Shown in pieces: positions 1 through 7,955 of a stretch of 64,000 nt of DNA. A program made the translations under genes and the position numbers. The stretch's first letter is position 1, and every line of letters begins with the position of its first letter. Location of the stretch: contig NC_010170.1 of the NCBI RefSeq assembly GCF_000067205.1, forward strand, positions 2,046,001-2,110,000, given 5' to 3'. This DNA comes from Bordetella petrii. Lineage in GTDB: Bacteria; Pseudomonadota; Gammaproteobacteria; Burkholderiales; Burkholderiaceae_B. The notes under the pieces are model-generated. The model did no database searches. It had not been told where the DNA came from and saw nothing but the letters and a program-made list of their open reading frames with translations.

Positions 1-169
1 CGGGCGCGTCGGCGCCGGCCAGCTCGGCCTGCCAGGCGGCCAGAACATTTGGCGTGACCGGATGGCGCGCGGCCGTTTCCAGCCAGGCGGCCAGGTCGGG
101 ATGGGCATCGACGCGCCGGCGCAGGTAGCCGGACCAGGCGAGGGCGGGGGTGAGCAGGGAAGCGGACAT
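1..169 (-). CDS. glnE: Glutamine synthetase adenylyltransferase, N-terminal fragment (runs off window)
   Basis: This minus-strand reading frame starts at the ATG at 169-167 and continues out of the left edge, giving about 56 residues beginning MSASLLTPALAWSGYLRRRV. The start resembles the N-terminus of betaproteobacterial GlnE, the bifunctional enzyme that adenylylates and deadenylylates glutamine synthetase in response to PII status. It is divergent from the AsmA-like gene at 252, and glnE next to a yhdP-type gene is a common betaproteobacterial arrangement. No catalytic motif lies in the visible part, so the call rests on N-terminal similarity and context. Confidence 0.7.
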   Translation of the reverse strand, partial: MSASLLTPALAWSGYLRRRVDAHPDLAAWLETAARHPVTPNVLAAWQAELAGADAP

Positions 170-251
170 GGGGGCGGACGGGCAGACGGGAAGGCGTGTT
201 TCAGGTATAAGGGGACGATACCCCAAGACACCTCGCCCTGCCCACTCATCC

Positions 252-3200
252 GTGTCATTGCCCGCCAAAGTCACCCGTTTTCTGTGCTGGTCCGCACTGG
301 CCGTTTATGTCGTCGCGGCTGTCGTGCTGCTCGGATTGCGGTATTGGGTGCTGCCCAATATCGATCAGTGGCGTCCGCGCATCGAAGCCTACGCCAGCGA
401 AGCGCTGGGCGCGCGAGTCGAGATAGGGCGCCTGCAGGCCGACTGGCGCGGCCTGAACCCGCGCCTGAAACTCACCGCGCTGTCCATCTATGACCAGCAG
501 CCCGAGCCGGTGCTGACCTTGCCTTCGGTCTCGGCCGTGCTGGGCTGGCGCAGCGTGCTGCTGCTGTCGCCCAGCCTGCTCAGCCTGCGCATCGACGGGC
601 CCGAGCTGCGGGTGCGGCGTGATGCCGGCGGCCGCTTATGGGTGGCGGGCCAGTCTATCGACCTGAATGCTCCGCATGATGCCGGCCGCTCGTCGCGGCT
701 GGTGCAGTGGCTGGGCTCGCAGCGCGATCTGGCGCTGGCCAACGCCACTGTGCACTGGAACGACGAGTATCGGCAGGCTCCCGAAGTCACACTGCGCAAC
801 GTCAGCCTGCGGCTGTACAACGGCGCGCTGGCGCACCGCTTCGCGCTCAGTGCCGAGCCGCCGCCGGCCCTGGCGCGCGAGCTGTCGCTGCGCGGACGCT
901 TCACCCGCAATCCGCTGCTGACCGGCCGGCAGCGCTGGACGGGCGAGCTGTATGCCGAAGTGGATGACGCCGAGCCTTCAGCCTGGGCGCCCTGGCTGGC
1001 CGTGCCGCGCATTGCCGGTCGCGCCGCCACGCGCGCCTGGCTGACCCTGGAGCAGGGCGCTGTCACCGACGTCACCGCGGATGCCGCGCTGCGTGATGTG
1101 CGCTGGCAGGCGGCGGGCGATGCAACGGCTATCGGCCTGGCCGGGGCCACGCTAAGGGTGCAGGGCGCCCCCGGCGACGTCGTGCAGTTTGCCGACGTGC
1201 CCCTGGCGCGCGGCGAAGACGGCGCGGGCATGGCCTTGCGGGGCGAGCTGACCGGCCTGAGCGCGAACCTGCCGCACACTTTCGACCCGCCGCTGCTGCA
1301 GGCCGACACGGTTCGCATCGATGCCAGCCTGCGCCGCCCGGCGGGGCAGCCCGCCGTGGTGGACGTGCGCCAGCTCGATATTGCCAACGCCGACCTCGAT
1401 GCGCGCCTGCGCGGCCGCTGGAGTGCCCAGGGCAAGACCGCCGCCGGCACGGCCGACTTCCACGGCAACCTGGCGCGCGCGGCCATGCCTGCCATCTACA
1501 AGTACCTGCCGCTGACGGTGAACGCCGATGCCCGCGAATGGCTGGCGCACGGCCTGCCAGCCGGGCAGGCGCGCGATGCCGCCGTCACCGTCAAGGGCGA
1601 CCTGGACGACTTTCCGTTCGAGGACCCGGACGACGTCGGCGAGTTCCGCATTGCCGGAGCGTACTCGGGAGCCATCGTCGACTATGCCCCCGCGCACGGC
1701 GACACCAAGGGCTGGCCACGACTTGAGAACCTGGCCGGCAATTTCGCGGTCGACAAGGCCGGGCTGTCGCTCGACAGCCCGGGCGGCGCCATCGCCCATA
1801 CCGGCGACGGGCAGACCGTGACGTTGGGCGCCGTGACGGCTTCCATTCCGGATATGGAGCACCAGGCCACCCTGCATGTCGACGGGCAGACCAGTGGGCC
1901 TGTGCCGGCTTACCTGGCGCTGGCTGCCAACTCGCCGCTGGGCGGGTTGCTCGACGGTGCGCTGGATTCGGCCGAGGGCACGGGCGCGTGGCAGGTGGCC
2001 CTGAAGCTCGAGGTGCCGCTGCTGGACGCCGAGAACACCAAAGTGGACGGCCGCATTGCGTTCGCCGGCAACAGTTTCCGCTTTGTGCCGCTGATGCCCG
2101 AACTGCGGCAACTGCAGGGCGACCTGCACTTTTCCGAGCGCGGCGTGTCCACCGATGAACTGCGCACTGAATTCCTGGGTGGGGCGGCCACCATTGCCGG
2201 CAAGCTCGAACACGATGGCGACGCGCTGCGCCTGGCTGGCACGCTGCCGGCGTCGGGCTTGGCGCAACTGAGCGACAGTCCGCTCATGGCCCGTGTTACA
2301 GGCCAGACGCAATATCGTGGCCAGTTGGGCTATGGCTCGGGCGGGGTGCTGGACATTTCGGTTGAATCGGACCTCGCGGGCCTGGCTATCGATCTGCCCG
2401 CGCCGGTGGGCAAGGCCAGGTCCGAGACGCGCGCCCTGAAGGCCCGCTGGAGTCCGTCCCCGGGGGCGGCTGGCAAGCGCGACCAGTTGTCGGTGAGCCT
2501 GGACGCCGGCCTGGCGCTGCAACTCGAGCACGACCGCGCGGCGCCGCGTGGCGCGCCGTATTTCGCGCGCGGCGCGCTGGGCGTGAACCGCCCGGCCGCG
2601 CTGCCGTCATCGGGCCTGGCGGTCGACATCCAGATGCCCGAGCTGGACCTGGACGCCTGGGAAAAAATCGGCGACGAGGCGCAGGCATCCGGAAAGGGGC
2701 GCAAGGGCGCAGGCAAGAGCCAGGCCGTTCTGCCTATGCTCAGCCGCATCGGTCTGCAAACGGGACGTCTGCAGGTGGCGGGCTGGACGCTCGATGACCT
2801 GAAACTCAACGCCACCCGGCCCCAGCCGGAGCATTGGCAAGTCGGCATCGAGTCACGCCAGGCGGCGGGATCGTTGTCGTGGCAGGAGGCTTCGGGCGCC
2901 ATCGCCGGCCAGGTTACGGCGCGGCTGACGCACCTGGCGCTGGGCGGCCAGGAGGCGCAGGGCGCCATGCAAGACGTGCCCGAAGCGTCGGGCGACGACC
3001 TGTCGGACATTCCCGCCATCGATCTGCGCGCCGAGCGGTTTTCGTTGTATGGGCACGAGGTGGGGGCGCTGGAGGTGCAGGGCACCAACCTGGAACGCGG
3101 CAAGTCGTGGCGCCTGGACAAGCTGCGCATTGCCAATGAAGCGGCCACCCTGGACGCTACCGGCAATTGGCGCCTGGATGGCGCGCAGCGCGGCCTGACG

Positions 3201-3869
3201 GTCGACGCCAAGGCCGACTTCAAAGATTTGGGCGGCTTCATCGACCGCATCGGCTACAAGCAGGTGGTGGCGGGCGGCAGCGGCACCGTGCAGGGCAAGC
3301 TGACCTGGCGCGACCTGCCGTGGTCGCACGATCTGGCCAATATCGATGGCCAGGCCCGGGTCAGTCTGGACAAGGGGCGGTTGATCAATGTGAACTCCCG
3401 CAGCGCGCGCCTGCTGGAGTTGTTGTCGCTGCAATCGCTGCAGCGGCTGGCCAAGCTGGAGTTCAACCCGACAGACCTGTTGCGGGATGGGTTCCCGTTT
3501 GACACCATTCGTGGCGATATGAAGCTGAGCCGGGGCATTCTGCATTCCGAGGGGTACAAGCTCAATAGCCCGGTGGCCACTATTGTGCTGGCGGGCGACA
3601 CGGATATCGTGGCGGAACGCTGGAATCTGCGCGCGGTGGTGATCCCGAACCTGGATGCCAGCGGCGCGGCGGTGGTGACGGCGCTGGCGGTGAATCCGCT
3701 GATTGGGTTAGGGGCGTTTGTGACTCAATGGCTGTTGAAGCAGCCGCTGGCTCGCGCCATGACGATGGAATACGCGGTTACTGGCTCTTGGGACGACCCC
3801 AAGCTGGAGCCGGTGGAAACCAAGCCCGAACCCAAGCCGGGGCCGGTGAGCGAGTATATCGAGCACTGA
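252..3869 (+). CDS. yhdP: YhdP-family AsmA-like protein (TIGR02099/DUF3971), phospholipid-transport bridge candidate
   Basis: This is a roughly 1205-residue protein with one N-terminal membrane anchor (about residues 10-30, LAVYVVAAVVLLGLRYWV) followed by a very long periplasmic region rich in beta-strand repeats. It ends in an AsmA-like C-terminal domain near VVIPNLDASGAAVVTALAVN. Family members span the periplasm and are linked to phospholipid traffic between inner and outer membrane; this role is from the family. The frame is open upstream to an ATG at 150, but that start would lie inside glnE on the other strand. I prefer the GTG at 252, just before the membrane segment; no strong ribosome site settles it. 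In many relatives a nitrilase-like gene and tldD follow. Here the next DNA is a repeat zone. Confidence 0.85.
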   Translation: MSLPAKVTRFLCWSALAVYVVAAVVLLGLRYWVLPNIDQWRPRIEAYASEALGARVEIGRLQADWRGLNPRLKLTALSIYDQQPEPVLTLPSVSAVLGWRSVLLLSPSLLSLRIDGPELRVRRDAGGRLWVAGQSIDLNAPHDAGRSSRLVQWLGSQRDLALANATVHWNDEYRQAPEVTLRNVSLRLYNGALAHRFALSAEPPPALARELSLRGRFTRNPLLTGRQRWTGELYAEVDDAEPSAWAPWLAVPRIAGRAATRAWLTLEQGAVTDVTADAALRDVRWQAAGDATAIGLAGATLRVQGAPGDVVQFADVPLARGEDGAGMALRGELTGLSANLPHTFDPPLLQADTVRIDASLRRPAGQPAVVDVRQLDIANADLDARLRGRWSAQGKTAAGTADFHGNLARAAMPAIYKYLPLTVNADAREWLAHGLPAGQARDAAVTVKGDLDDFPFEDPDDVGEFRIAGAYSGAIVDYAPAHGDTKGWPRLENLAGNFAVDKAGLSLDSPGGAIAHTGDGQTVTLGAVTASIPDMEHQATLHVDGQTSGPVPAYLALAANSPLGGLLDGALDSAEGTGAWQVALKLEVPLLDAENTKVDGRIAFAGNSFRFVPLMPELRQLQGDLHFSERGVSTDELRTEFLGGAATIAGKLEHDGDALRLAGTLPASGLAQLSDSPLMARVTGQTQYRGQLGYGSGGVLDISVESDLAGLAIDLPAPVGKARSETRALKARWSPSPGAAGKRDQLSVSLDAGLALQLEHDRAAPRGAPYFARGALGVNRPAALPSSGLAVDIQMPELDLDAWEKIGDEAQASGKGRKGAGKSQAVLPMLSRIGLQTGRLQVAGWTLDDLKLNATRPQPEHWQVGIESRQAAGSLSWQEASGAIAGQVTARLTHLALGGQEAQGAMQDVPEASGDDLSDIPAIDLRAERFSLYGHEVGALEVQGTNLERGKSWRLDKLRIANEAATLDATGNWRLDGAQRGLTVDAKADFKDLGGFIDRIGYKQVVAGGSGTVQGKLTWRDLPWSHDLANIDGQARVSLDKGRLINVNSRSARLLELLSLQSLQRLAKLEFNPTDLLRDGFPFDTIRGDMKLSRGILHSEGYKLNSPVATIVLAGDTDIVAERWNLRAVVIPNLDASGAAVVTALAVNPLIGLGAFVTQWLLKQPLARAMTMEYAVTGSWDDPKLEPVETKPEPKPGPVSEYIEH

Positions 3870-3996
3870 GCTGGGGAGGGGGGCTGGTTTCTGTTAGGGG
3901 TGGGGCTGGCTCGGGTTGAGGCTGGGGCCTGGCTGTGGCTGCTATGGCCATGGCTTGTGCTGTGGTTGTGGCCGGGCCGGGATTGGTTCTTGCCCC

Positions 3997-4129
3997 GTCC
4001 TGTGTCGTCCGGTCGGGCGGGGGCGGCGCCCGTGCGTCGGGCTCGGGCGCAACCAGGCGCCCTCGGCCTGCTGCGCAGGCTGTCCCGCCGCCCAACGCGC
4101 CACCCCCGCCCGACCGGACGACGCAGGAC
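3997..4129. repeat. Long imperfect inverted repeat downstream of yhdP
   Basis: The arms at 3997-4026 and 4100-4129 are reverse complements over about 30 bp with two mismatches; each contains the core CGTCCGGTCGGGCGGGG or its complement. The loop is about 73 bp and itself GC-rich. The stretch 3870-3996 before it is strongly G/T-skewed and holds no convincing gene. The structure could be a large terminator-like hairpin for yhdP or the remnant of a small palindromic element; no T-tract follows. Confidence 0.7.
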
Positions 4130-4178
4130 TGCGACCAGTGAATTTGGGCCGCCGGATCTCGTGCAGTGATCTCGCCGG

Positions 4179-4262
4179 GTGTCTGGCGCAGGTGTCACTG
4201 TCTCAATACAAGACCACCAAGTGTCTGACGCAGGTGTCACTGTCTCAATACAAGACCGCCAG
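4179..4262. repeat. Two tandem 42-bp repeats ending in the palindrome family half-site
   Basis: Two copies start at 4179 and 4221, each containing GTGTCTG(G/A)CGCAGGTGTC and a conserved TCTCAATACAAGACC segment. A third start at 4263 leads directly into the palindrome GGTGTCTGAC-TCCGTAG-GTGTCAGACACC. They form the left edge of the repeat zone interrupted by the IS110 element. Confidence 0.8.
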
Positions 4263-4278
4263 GTGTCTGACTCCGTAG

Positions 4279-4405
4279 GTGTCAGACACCGCTGTGTGCC
4301 GCGGGAGCTCCATTCGTATTATGTGCGGCATCGATGTGAAATTGCGATGCCTGATTCCGCGGTGCAGTGTCCTGCCGCAAGACCGCCAGGTGTCTGACTC
4401 CGTAG
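4279..4405. repeat. 127-bp repeat unit, left copy (split from its partners by the IS)
   Basis: The unit begins GTGTCAGACACCGCTGTG and ends GGTGTCTGACTCCGTAG. It matches the two units at 5628-5881 with about five substitutions. Joining 4405 directly to 5628 restores the tandem 127-bp register, so the DNA between is a clean insertion. Confidence 0.85.
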
Positions 4406-4420
4406 ATACCGTCTTGGCAG

Positions 4421-5404
4421 TCAAGCGGGTAACGCGTAATCGCTGCGATAAGGGGTGCGGTTTTTAAGCACGCCGAAGCATAAGTGAGCGAGCTTGCGCA
4501 TGGCGGCGCCGAGAGCAGCCATCTTGCTCTTGCCGGCGGCCAGCAGGCGGGCATAGAGCGCCTGTATGTGGGGGTTATGGCGCACAGCCACGACCGCGGC
4601 CATGTACAGGGTGGCCCGCACCCGAGCCGGCCCGGTCTTGGACAGCCGAGGCCGGCCGTTCAGGCTGGTGCCGGACTGGCGCTGTACGGGCACCAGGCCC
4701 AGATAGGCCGCCAACGCCTGCGGCGATTCAATGCGCCGGTTATGCATGATCGACAGCAACGCGTTGCCGGTCTGTGGGCCGACCGCCGGGATGCTGGTCA
4801 GCAGGTCCCGGTCCTCTTTCAGGTCGGGATGGCGGTCGATATGGTCGTTGATCGCGCGCTCCAGACGCTTGATCTGCTCGGTCAGGAACGCCACGCTTTT
4901 GTCGATCGAGCCGGTGACCGGCTCGGGCGACTGGCCGAACTGGGCCTTCTCCTGCCGGTTGAGCTCACGCTGCAGATCCTTGGCCAGCGCCTCGTGCCGG
5001 GCCAGCAGCGCGCGCAGTTGCCGCGCGTGCAGCGGCGCCGGCTGCCAGGCCGGCGGGCACAGCGCCTGGCCATAGCGGGCCAGCACGTAGCTGTCGAGCT
5101 CATCGTTCTTGGTGCGCACCGCCAGCGCACCGGCAAAATCGCGCGCCTGCGCCGGATTGATCATCGAGACCGTGGCCCCCGCCTCATGCAACGCGGTGCC
5201 CGCCTGCTCGTGGTACGGCCCGGTCGGCTCGAGCACCACGTGCAACTGCTCGGGCTGCGCGCCTTGCTTGGCGCACCAGCCTAACAGCGCCTGAATCCCG
5301 GCCACCGTATTAGCCACCACCTTGGTCTTGCGCTTATCGCCCTCGGCGCCGACCAGCGCGCAGTTGAGCTTGGCCTTTGAGACGTCAATTCCCAGAAAAA
5401 ACAT
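4421..5404 (-). CDS. IS110-family DEDD transposase/recombinase
   Basis: The protein has 327 residues. The N-terminal RuvC-like DEDD domain shows D7 (GIDVSK), E59 (LEPTGPYH), D101 and D104 (KNDELD). The C-terminal Transposase_20 domain contains SIPAVGPQTGNALLS and AAYLGLVPVQRQSGTS, which carries the serine used as nucleophile in this family. Length and motif order are typical of a full-length, probably active enzyme. A ribosome site AGGAGT lies about 7 bases before the ATG. Such enzymes insert the element with a bridge RNA that pairs with both target and donor; the candidate RNA lies immediately upstream of this gene. Confidence 0.93.
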   Translation of the reverse strand: MFFLGIDVSKAKLNCALVGAEGDKRKTKVVANTVAGIQALLGWCAKQGAQPEQLHVVLEPTGPYHEQAGTALHEAGATVSMINPAQARDFAGALAVRTKNDELDSYVLARYGQALCPPAWQPAPLHARQLRALLARHEALAKDLQRELNRQEKAQFGQSPEPVTGSIDKSVAFLTEQIKRLERAINDHIDRHPDLKEDRDLLTSIPAVGPQTGNALLSIMHNRRIESPQALAAYLGLVPVQRQSGTSLNGRPRLSKTGPARVRATLYMAAVVAVRHNPHIQALYARLLAAGKSKMAALGAAMRKLAHLCFGVLKNRTPYRSDYALPA

Positions 5405-5439
5405 CGACTTGGACTCCTAGTGAAATGGCCCCCAAGCCC

Positions 5440-5625
5440 ACTGCGCCCACTTGCCTTGTTCATGCAGGGTCACTATGCCCTAGGCTACCGTCCAGCATCC
5501 AGTCGGCTCTCAGAGGCGCGAATCCGGGGCCTAATCTGCGTCACAAAGTCCAGGCTTTCCGTGTCAGAACAAACTCACCGGATCCGCTAGTAGCGATAGC
5601 TAATCACTACCGCGCTCAAGATACA
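5440..5625 (-). ncRNA. Candidate bridge RNA of the IS110 element
   Basis: The 223-base non-coding left end upstream of the transposase carries guide-like words in the expected order. In transposase sense, TCTGACAC (plus 5561-5568) equals the left target half next to the CT core. GACTTTGT (plus 5543-5550) pairs with the right target half ACGGAGTC with two G-U pairs. Further on, GACGGTA (plus 5486-5492) equals the donor sequence at the element's right end (plus 4407-4413). The first two fit a target-binding loop and the third the left guide of a donor-binding loop, as in the IS621 bridge RNA. I could not identify the fourth (right donor) guide. RNA ends are approximate. Confidence 0.65.
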
Positions 5626-5627
5626 AG

Positions 5628-5903
5628 GTGTCAGACACCGCTGTGTGCCACGGCAGCTCCATTCGTATTGTGCGCGGCATCGCTGTGAAATTGCGATGCC
5701 TGATTCCGCGGTGCAGTGTCCTGCCGCAAGACCGCCAGGTGTCTGACTCCGTAGATGTCAGACACCGCTGTGTGCCACGGCAGCTCCATTCGTATTGTGC
5801 GCGGCATCGCTGTGAAATTGCGATGCCTGATTCCGCGGTGCAGTGTCCTGCCGCAAGACCGCCAGGTGTCTGACTCCGTAGGTGTCAGACACCGCTGTGT
5901 GCC
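5628..5903. repeat. 127-bp tandem repeats, two full units plus a partial third
   Basis: Units start at 5628, 5755 and 5882. The first two are identical except for their first base; the third stops after about 22 bp (GTGTCAGACACCGCTGTG followed by TGCC). Each boundary forms a palindrome GGTGTCTGAC-loop-GTCAGACACC. No credible gene lies here; short open frames merely follow the repeat. The zone ends just downstream of the rho stop codon. Confidence 0.85.
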
Positions 5904-5928
5904 TCGACGGCTTCATGCGCACTCGATC

Positions 5929-5945
5929 GGAAGCGCAGCGCTTCC
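5929..5945 (-). terminator. Short hairpin just downstream of rho
   Basis: GGAAGCGC-A-GCGCTTCC is a perfect inverted repeat 9 bases beyond the rho stop codon on the minus strand. No T-tract follows it, so it may stabilise the 3' end rather than act as an intrinsic terminator. Confidence 0.4.
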
Positions 5946-5954
5946 GGGTCGAGC

Positions 5955-7211
5955 TTACTTTTTCATCATGTCGAAGAATTCGGCATTGGTCTTGGTGGCG
6001 CGCATCTTGTCGAGGATGAATTCCATCGACTGGACTTCGTCCATGTCGTGGATGAACTTGCGCAGTACCCATACCTTTTGCAGCAGTTCGGGCTTGATCA
6101 GCAGTTCTTCGCGGCGGGTGCCCGATTTGTTCAGGTTGATGGCCGGGTAGACGCGCTTTTCGGCCAGGCGGCGTTCGAGGTGCACTTCGGAGTTGCCGGT
6201 GCCCTTGAATTCTTCGTAGATGACCTCGTCCATGCGGCTGCCGGTCTCGATGAGCGCCGTGCCCAGGATGGTGAGCGAGCCGCCTTCTTCGAGGTTGCGC
6301 GCCGCGCCGAAGAAGCGCTTGGGGCGTTGCAGGGCGTTGGCGTCGACGCCGCCGGTGAGCACCTTGCCCGAGGCGGGCACCACCGTGTTGTAGGCGCGAG
6401 CCAGGCGCGTGATGGAATCCAGCAGGATCACCACGTCTTTTTTCATCTCGACCAGGCGCTTGGCCTTTTCGATGACCATTTCAGCCACTTGCACGTGGCG
6501 CGTCGCGGGTTCGTCGAAGGTGGACGCCACCACTTCGCCGCGCACGGTGCGCTGCATTTCGGTGACTTCTTCGGGGCGTTCGTCCACCAGTAGGACGATC
6601 ATGACGGCGTCGGGGTAGTTGGTGGTGATGGCGTGAGCGATGTGCTGCATCATCACCGTCTTGCCCGACTTGGGGCTGGCCACGATCAGGCCGCGCTGCC
6701 CTTTGCCGATGGGGGCGAAGATGTCCATGATGCGGCCGGTGAGGTTTTCCTCGCTCTTGATGTCGCGTTCCAGGCGCAGCGGCTGGTTGGGGTGCAGCGG
6801 CGTCAGGTTTTCGAACATGATGCGATGCTTGATCGCCTCGGGGGCCACGCCGTTGACCTTGTCGACCTTCACCAGCGCGAAGTAGCGCTCGCCATCTTTG
6901 GGGGTGCGCACTTCGCCTTCGATGGAGTCGCCGGTGTGCAGGTTGAAGCGGCGGATCTGCGACGGCGAAATGTAGATGTCGTCGGTGCTGGCCAGGTATG
7001 AGGTCTCGGGCGAGCGCAGGAATCCGAAGCCGTCGGGCAGCACTTCGAGCACGCCGTCGCCGAAAATCTGCTCGCCCTGCTTGGCGCGCCGCTTCATGAT
7101 GGCGAACATCAGCTCTTGCTTGCGCAAGCGGTTGGCGTTTTCGATTTCCAGGCCAGCGGCCATTTCCAGCAGCTGCGAAACGTGCAGCGCCTTCAGTTCA
7201 TTGAGGTGCAT
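5955..7211 (-). CDS. rho: Transcription termination factor Rho
   Basis: The protein is 418 residues, the usual Rho length. The N-terminal RNA-binding region starts MHLNELKALHVSQLLEMA and contains the cold-shock-like VLPDGFGFLRSPE segment (about residues 58-69). The ATPase core has Walker A LIVASPKSGKT (about 175-185) and a Walker B region VVILLDSITRLARAYN. The hexameric helicase terminates transcription of untranslated RNA. It follows trxA on the same strand after a gap of about 114 bases, an order seen in many proteobacteria. Its 3' side borders the repeat zone with the IS110 element. Confidence 0.98.
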   Translation of the reverse strand: MHLNELKALHVSQLLEMAAGLEIENANRLRKQELMFAIMKRRAKQGEQIFGDGVLEVLPDGFGFLRSPETSYLASTDDIYISPSQIRRFNLHTGDSIEGEVRTPKDGERYFALVKVDKVNGVAPEAIKHRIMFENLTPLHPNQPLRLERDIKSEENLTGRIMDIFAPIGKGQRGLIVASPKSGKTVMMQHIAHAITTNYPDAVMIVLLVDERPEEVTEMQRTVRGEVVASTFDEPATRHVQVAEMVIEKAKRLVEMKKDVVILLDSITRLARAYNTVVPASGKVLTGGVDANALQRPKRFFGAARNLEEGGSLTILGTALIETGSRMDEVIYEEFKGTGNSEVHLERRLAEKRVYPAINLNKSGTRREELLIKPELLQKVWVLRKFIHDMDEVQSMEFILDKMRATKTNAEFFDMMKK

Positions 7212-7325
7212 CGCGGTGAAAGGGGAAATTTAAAGAAGGGCTTTGGCGGCGGGCCACGGACGGGCCCGCGCGGTACATGGGCGCCGGCGGGGCCGGCGCG
7301 CGAAAAAATTACAACGCGTAGTTTA

Positions 7326-7652
7326 TTACAACGCGCCGTCCAGGAAAGCGGTGAGCTGGGATTTCGACAGGGCGCCCACTTTGGTGGCGGCGGCCTGGCC
7401 GTCTTTGAAGAGCATCAGGGTGGGAATGCCACGGATGCCGTACTTGGCGGCAGTGCCCTGGTTTTCGTCGACGTTGAGCTTGGCGACCGTCAGGCGGCCG
7501 GAGTATTCGGAGGCGACTTCTTCCAGGATGGGGGCGATCATCTTGCACGGGCCACACCAGGCTGCCCAGTAGTCGACCAGCACGGGCTGGCTGGACTTGA
7601 TCACATCGGCATCGAAGCTTGCGTCGCTGACGTTCTTGATTTGCTCGCTCAT
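7326..7652 (-). CDS. trxA: Thioredoxin 1
   Basis: This 108-residue protein carries the redox motif WCGPC (C33, C36) and the cis-proline region GIRGIPTLMLFKDG. The ATG at 7652-7650 opens MSEQIKNVSDASFDADV, a canonical TrxA start. It serves as cytosolic dithiol reductant for ribonucleotide reductase, methionine sulfoxide reductase and other clients. The same frame stays open far upstream, antisense to parE, but only this part resembles a protein family. Confidence 0.97.
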   Translation of the reverse strand: MSEQIKNVSDASFDADVIKSSQPVLVDYWAAWCGPCKMIAPILEEVASEYSGRLTVAKLNVDENQGTAAKYGIRGIPTLMLFKDGQAAATKVGALSKSQLTAFLDGAL

Positions 7653-7955
7653 GGTGATTCTCGGTTCAGCAGCATGGGACGCGCCAGCGGCCCTGCCGTT
7701 TGTTGTTCTACTGAAAGGTAAGGAGTTAAGCATACCACTGTTGATAACAACAGGGTTTGCCGGTTTTGTGTAGGATGTTGCGGCGCGGCCCACTGGGCGT
7801 CGCCGGCAAATGCCGTCGCGGCAGCCCGAAGCCGCCAGACTTGTCATCGTACCGAATTCGAGACTGGTCAGGACGTGCGCATCCCACCTCAGGCCGCGCA
7901 GAATCTGGACTTGTCCGTAAAATGTCGGTTTTTTTCCACAGATCTTGGGGATAAC
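7653..7955. other. Divergent trxA-parE intergenic region
   Basis: About 300 bases without a supported gene, holding the upstream regions of both divergent genes. A 16-bp palindrome CTGTTG-ATAA-CAACAG lies at 7738-7753 in an AT-richer patch. I could not assign a consensus promoter pair with confidence to either strand. Confidence 0.5.

Larger units (their letters stand above)
4406..5627 (-). mobile_element. IS110-family insertion sequence, about 1.22 kb, inserted in a palindrome loop
   Basis: The element has one DEDD transposase (4421-5404, minus strand), a very short right end (15 bp beyond the stop codon) and a long non-coding left end (5405-5627, 223 bp), the layout of the IS110 subgroup that encodes its bridge RNA upstream of the transposase. 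There are no terminal inverted repeats. The edges come from the flanking 127-bp repeat register. In transposase orientation the dinucleotide CT is present at both junctions (plus-strand AG at 4404-4405 and 5626-5627), and removing the element leaves a single CT inside an intact palindrome. This agrees with the CT core known for IS621. Confidence 0.88.

Noticed and set aside
5411..5419. GACTCCTAG resembling the IS target flank GACTCCGTAG, considered as a bridge RNA guide
   Set aside because: On the transposase strand it is the AGGAGT ribosome site next to the ATG, outside the expected RNA loops, so the match is probably chance.
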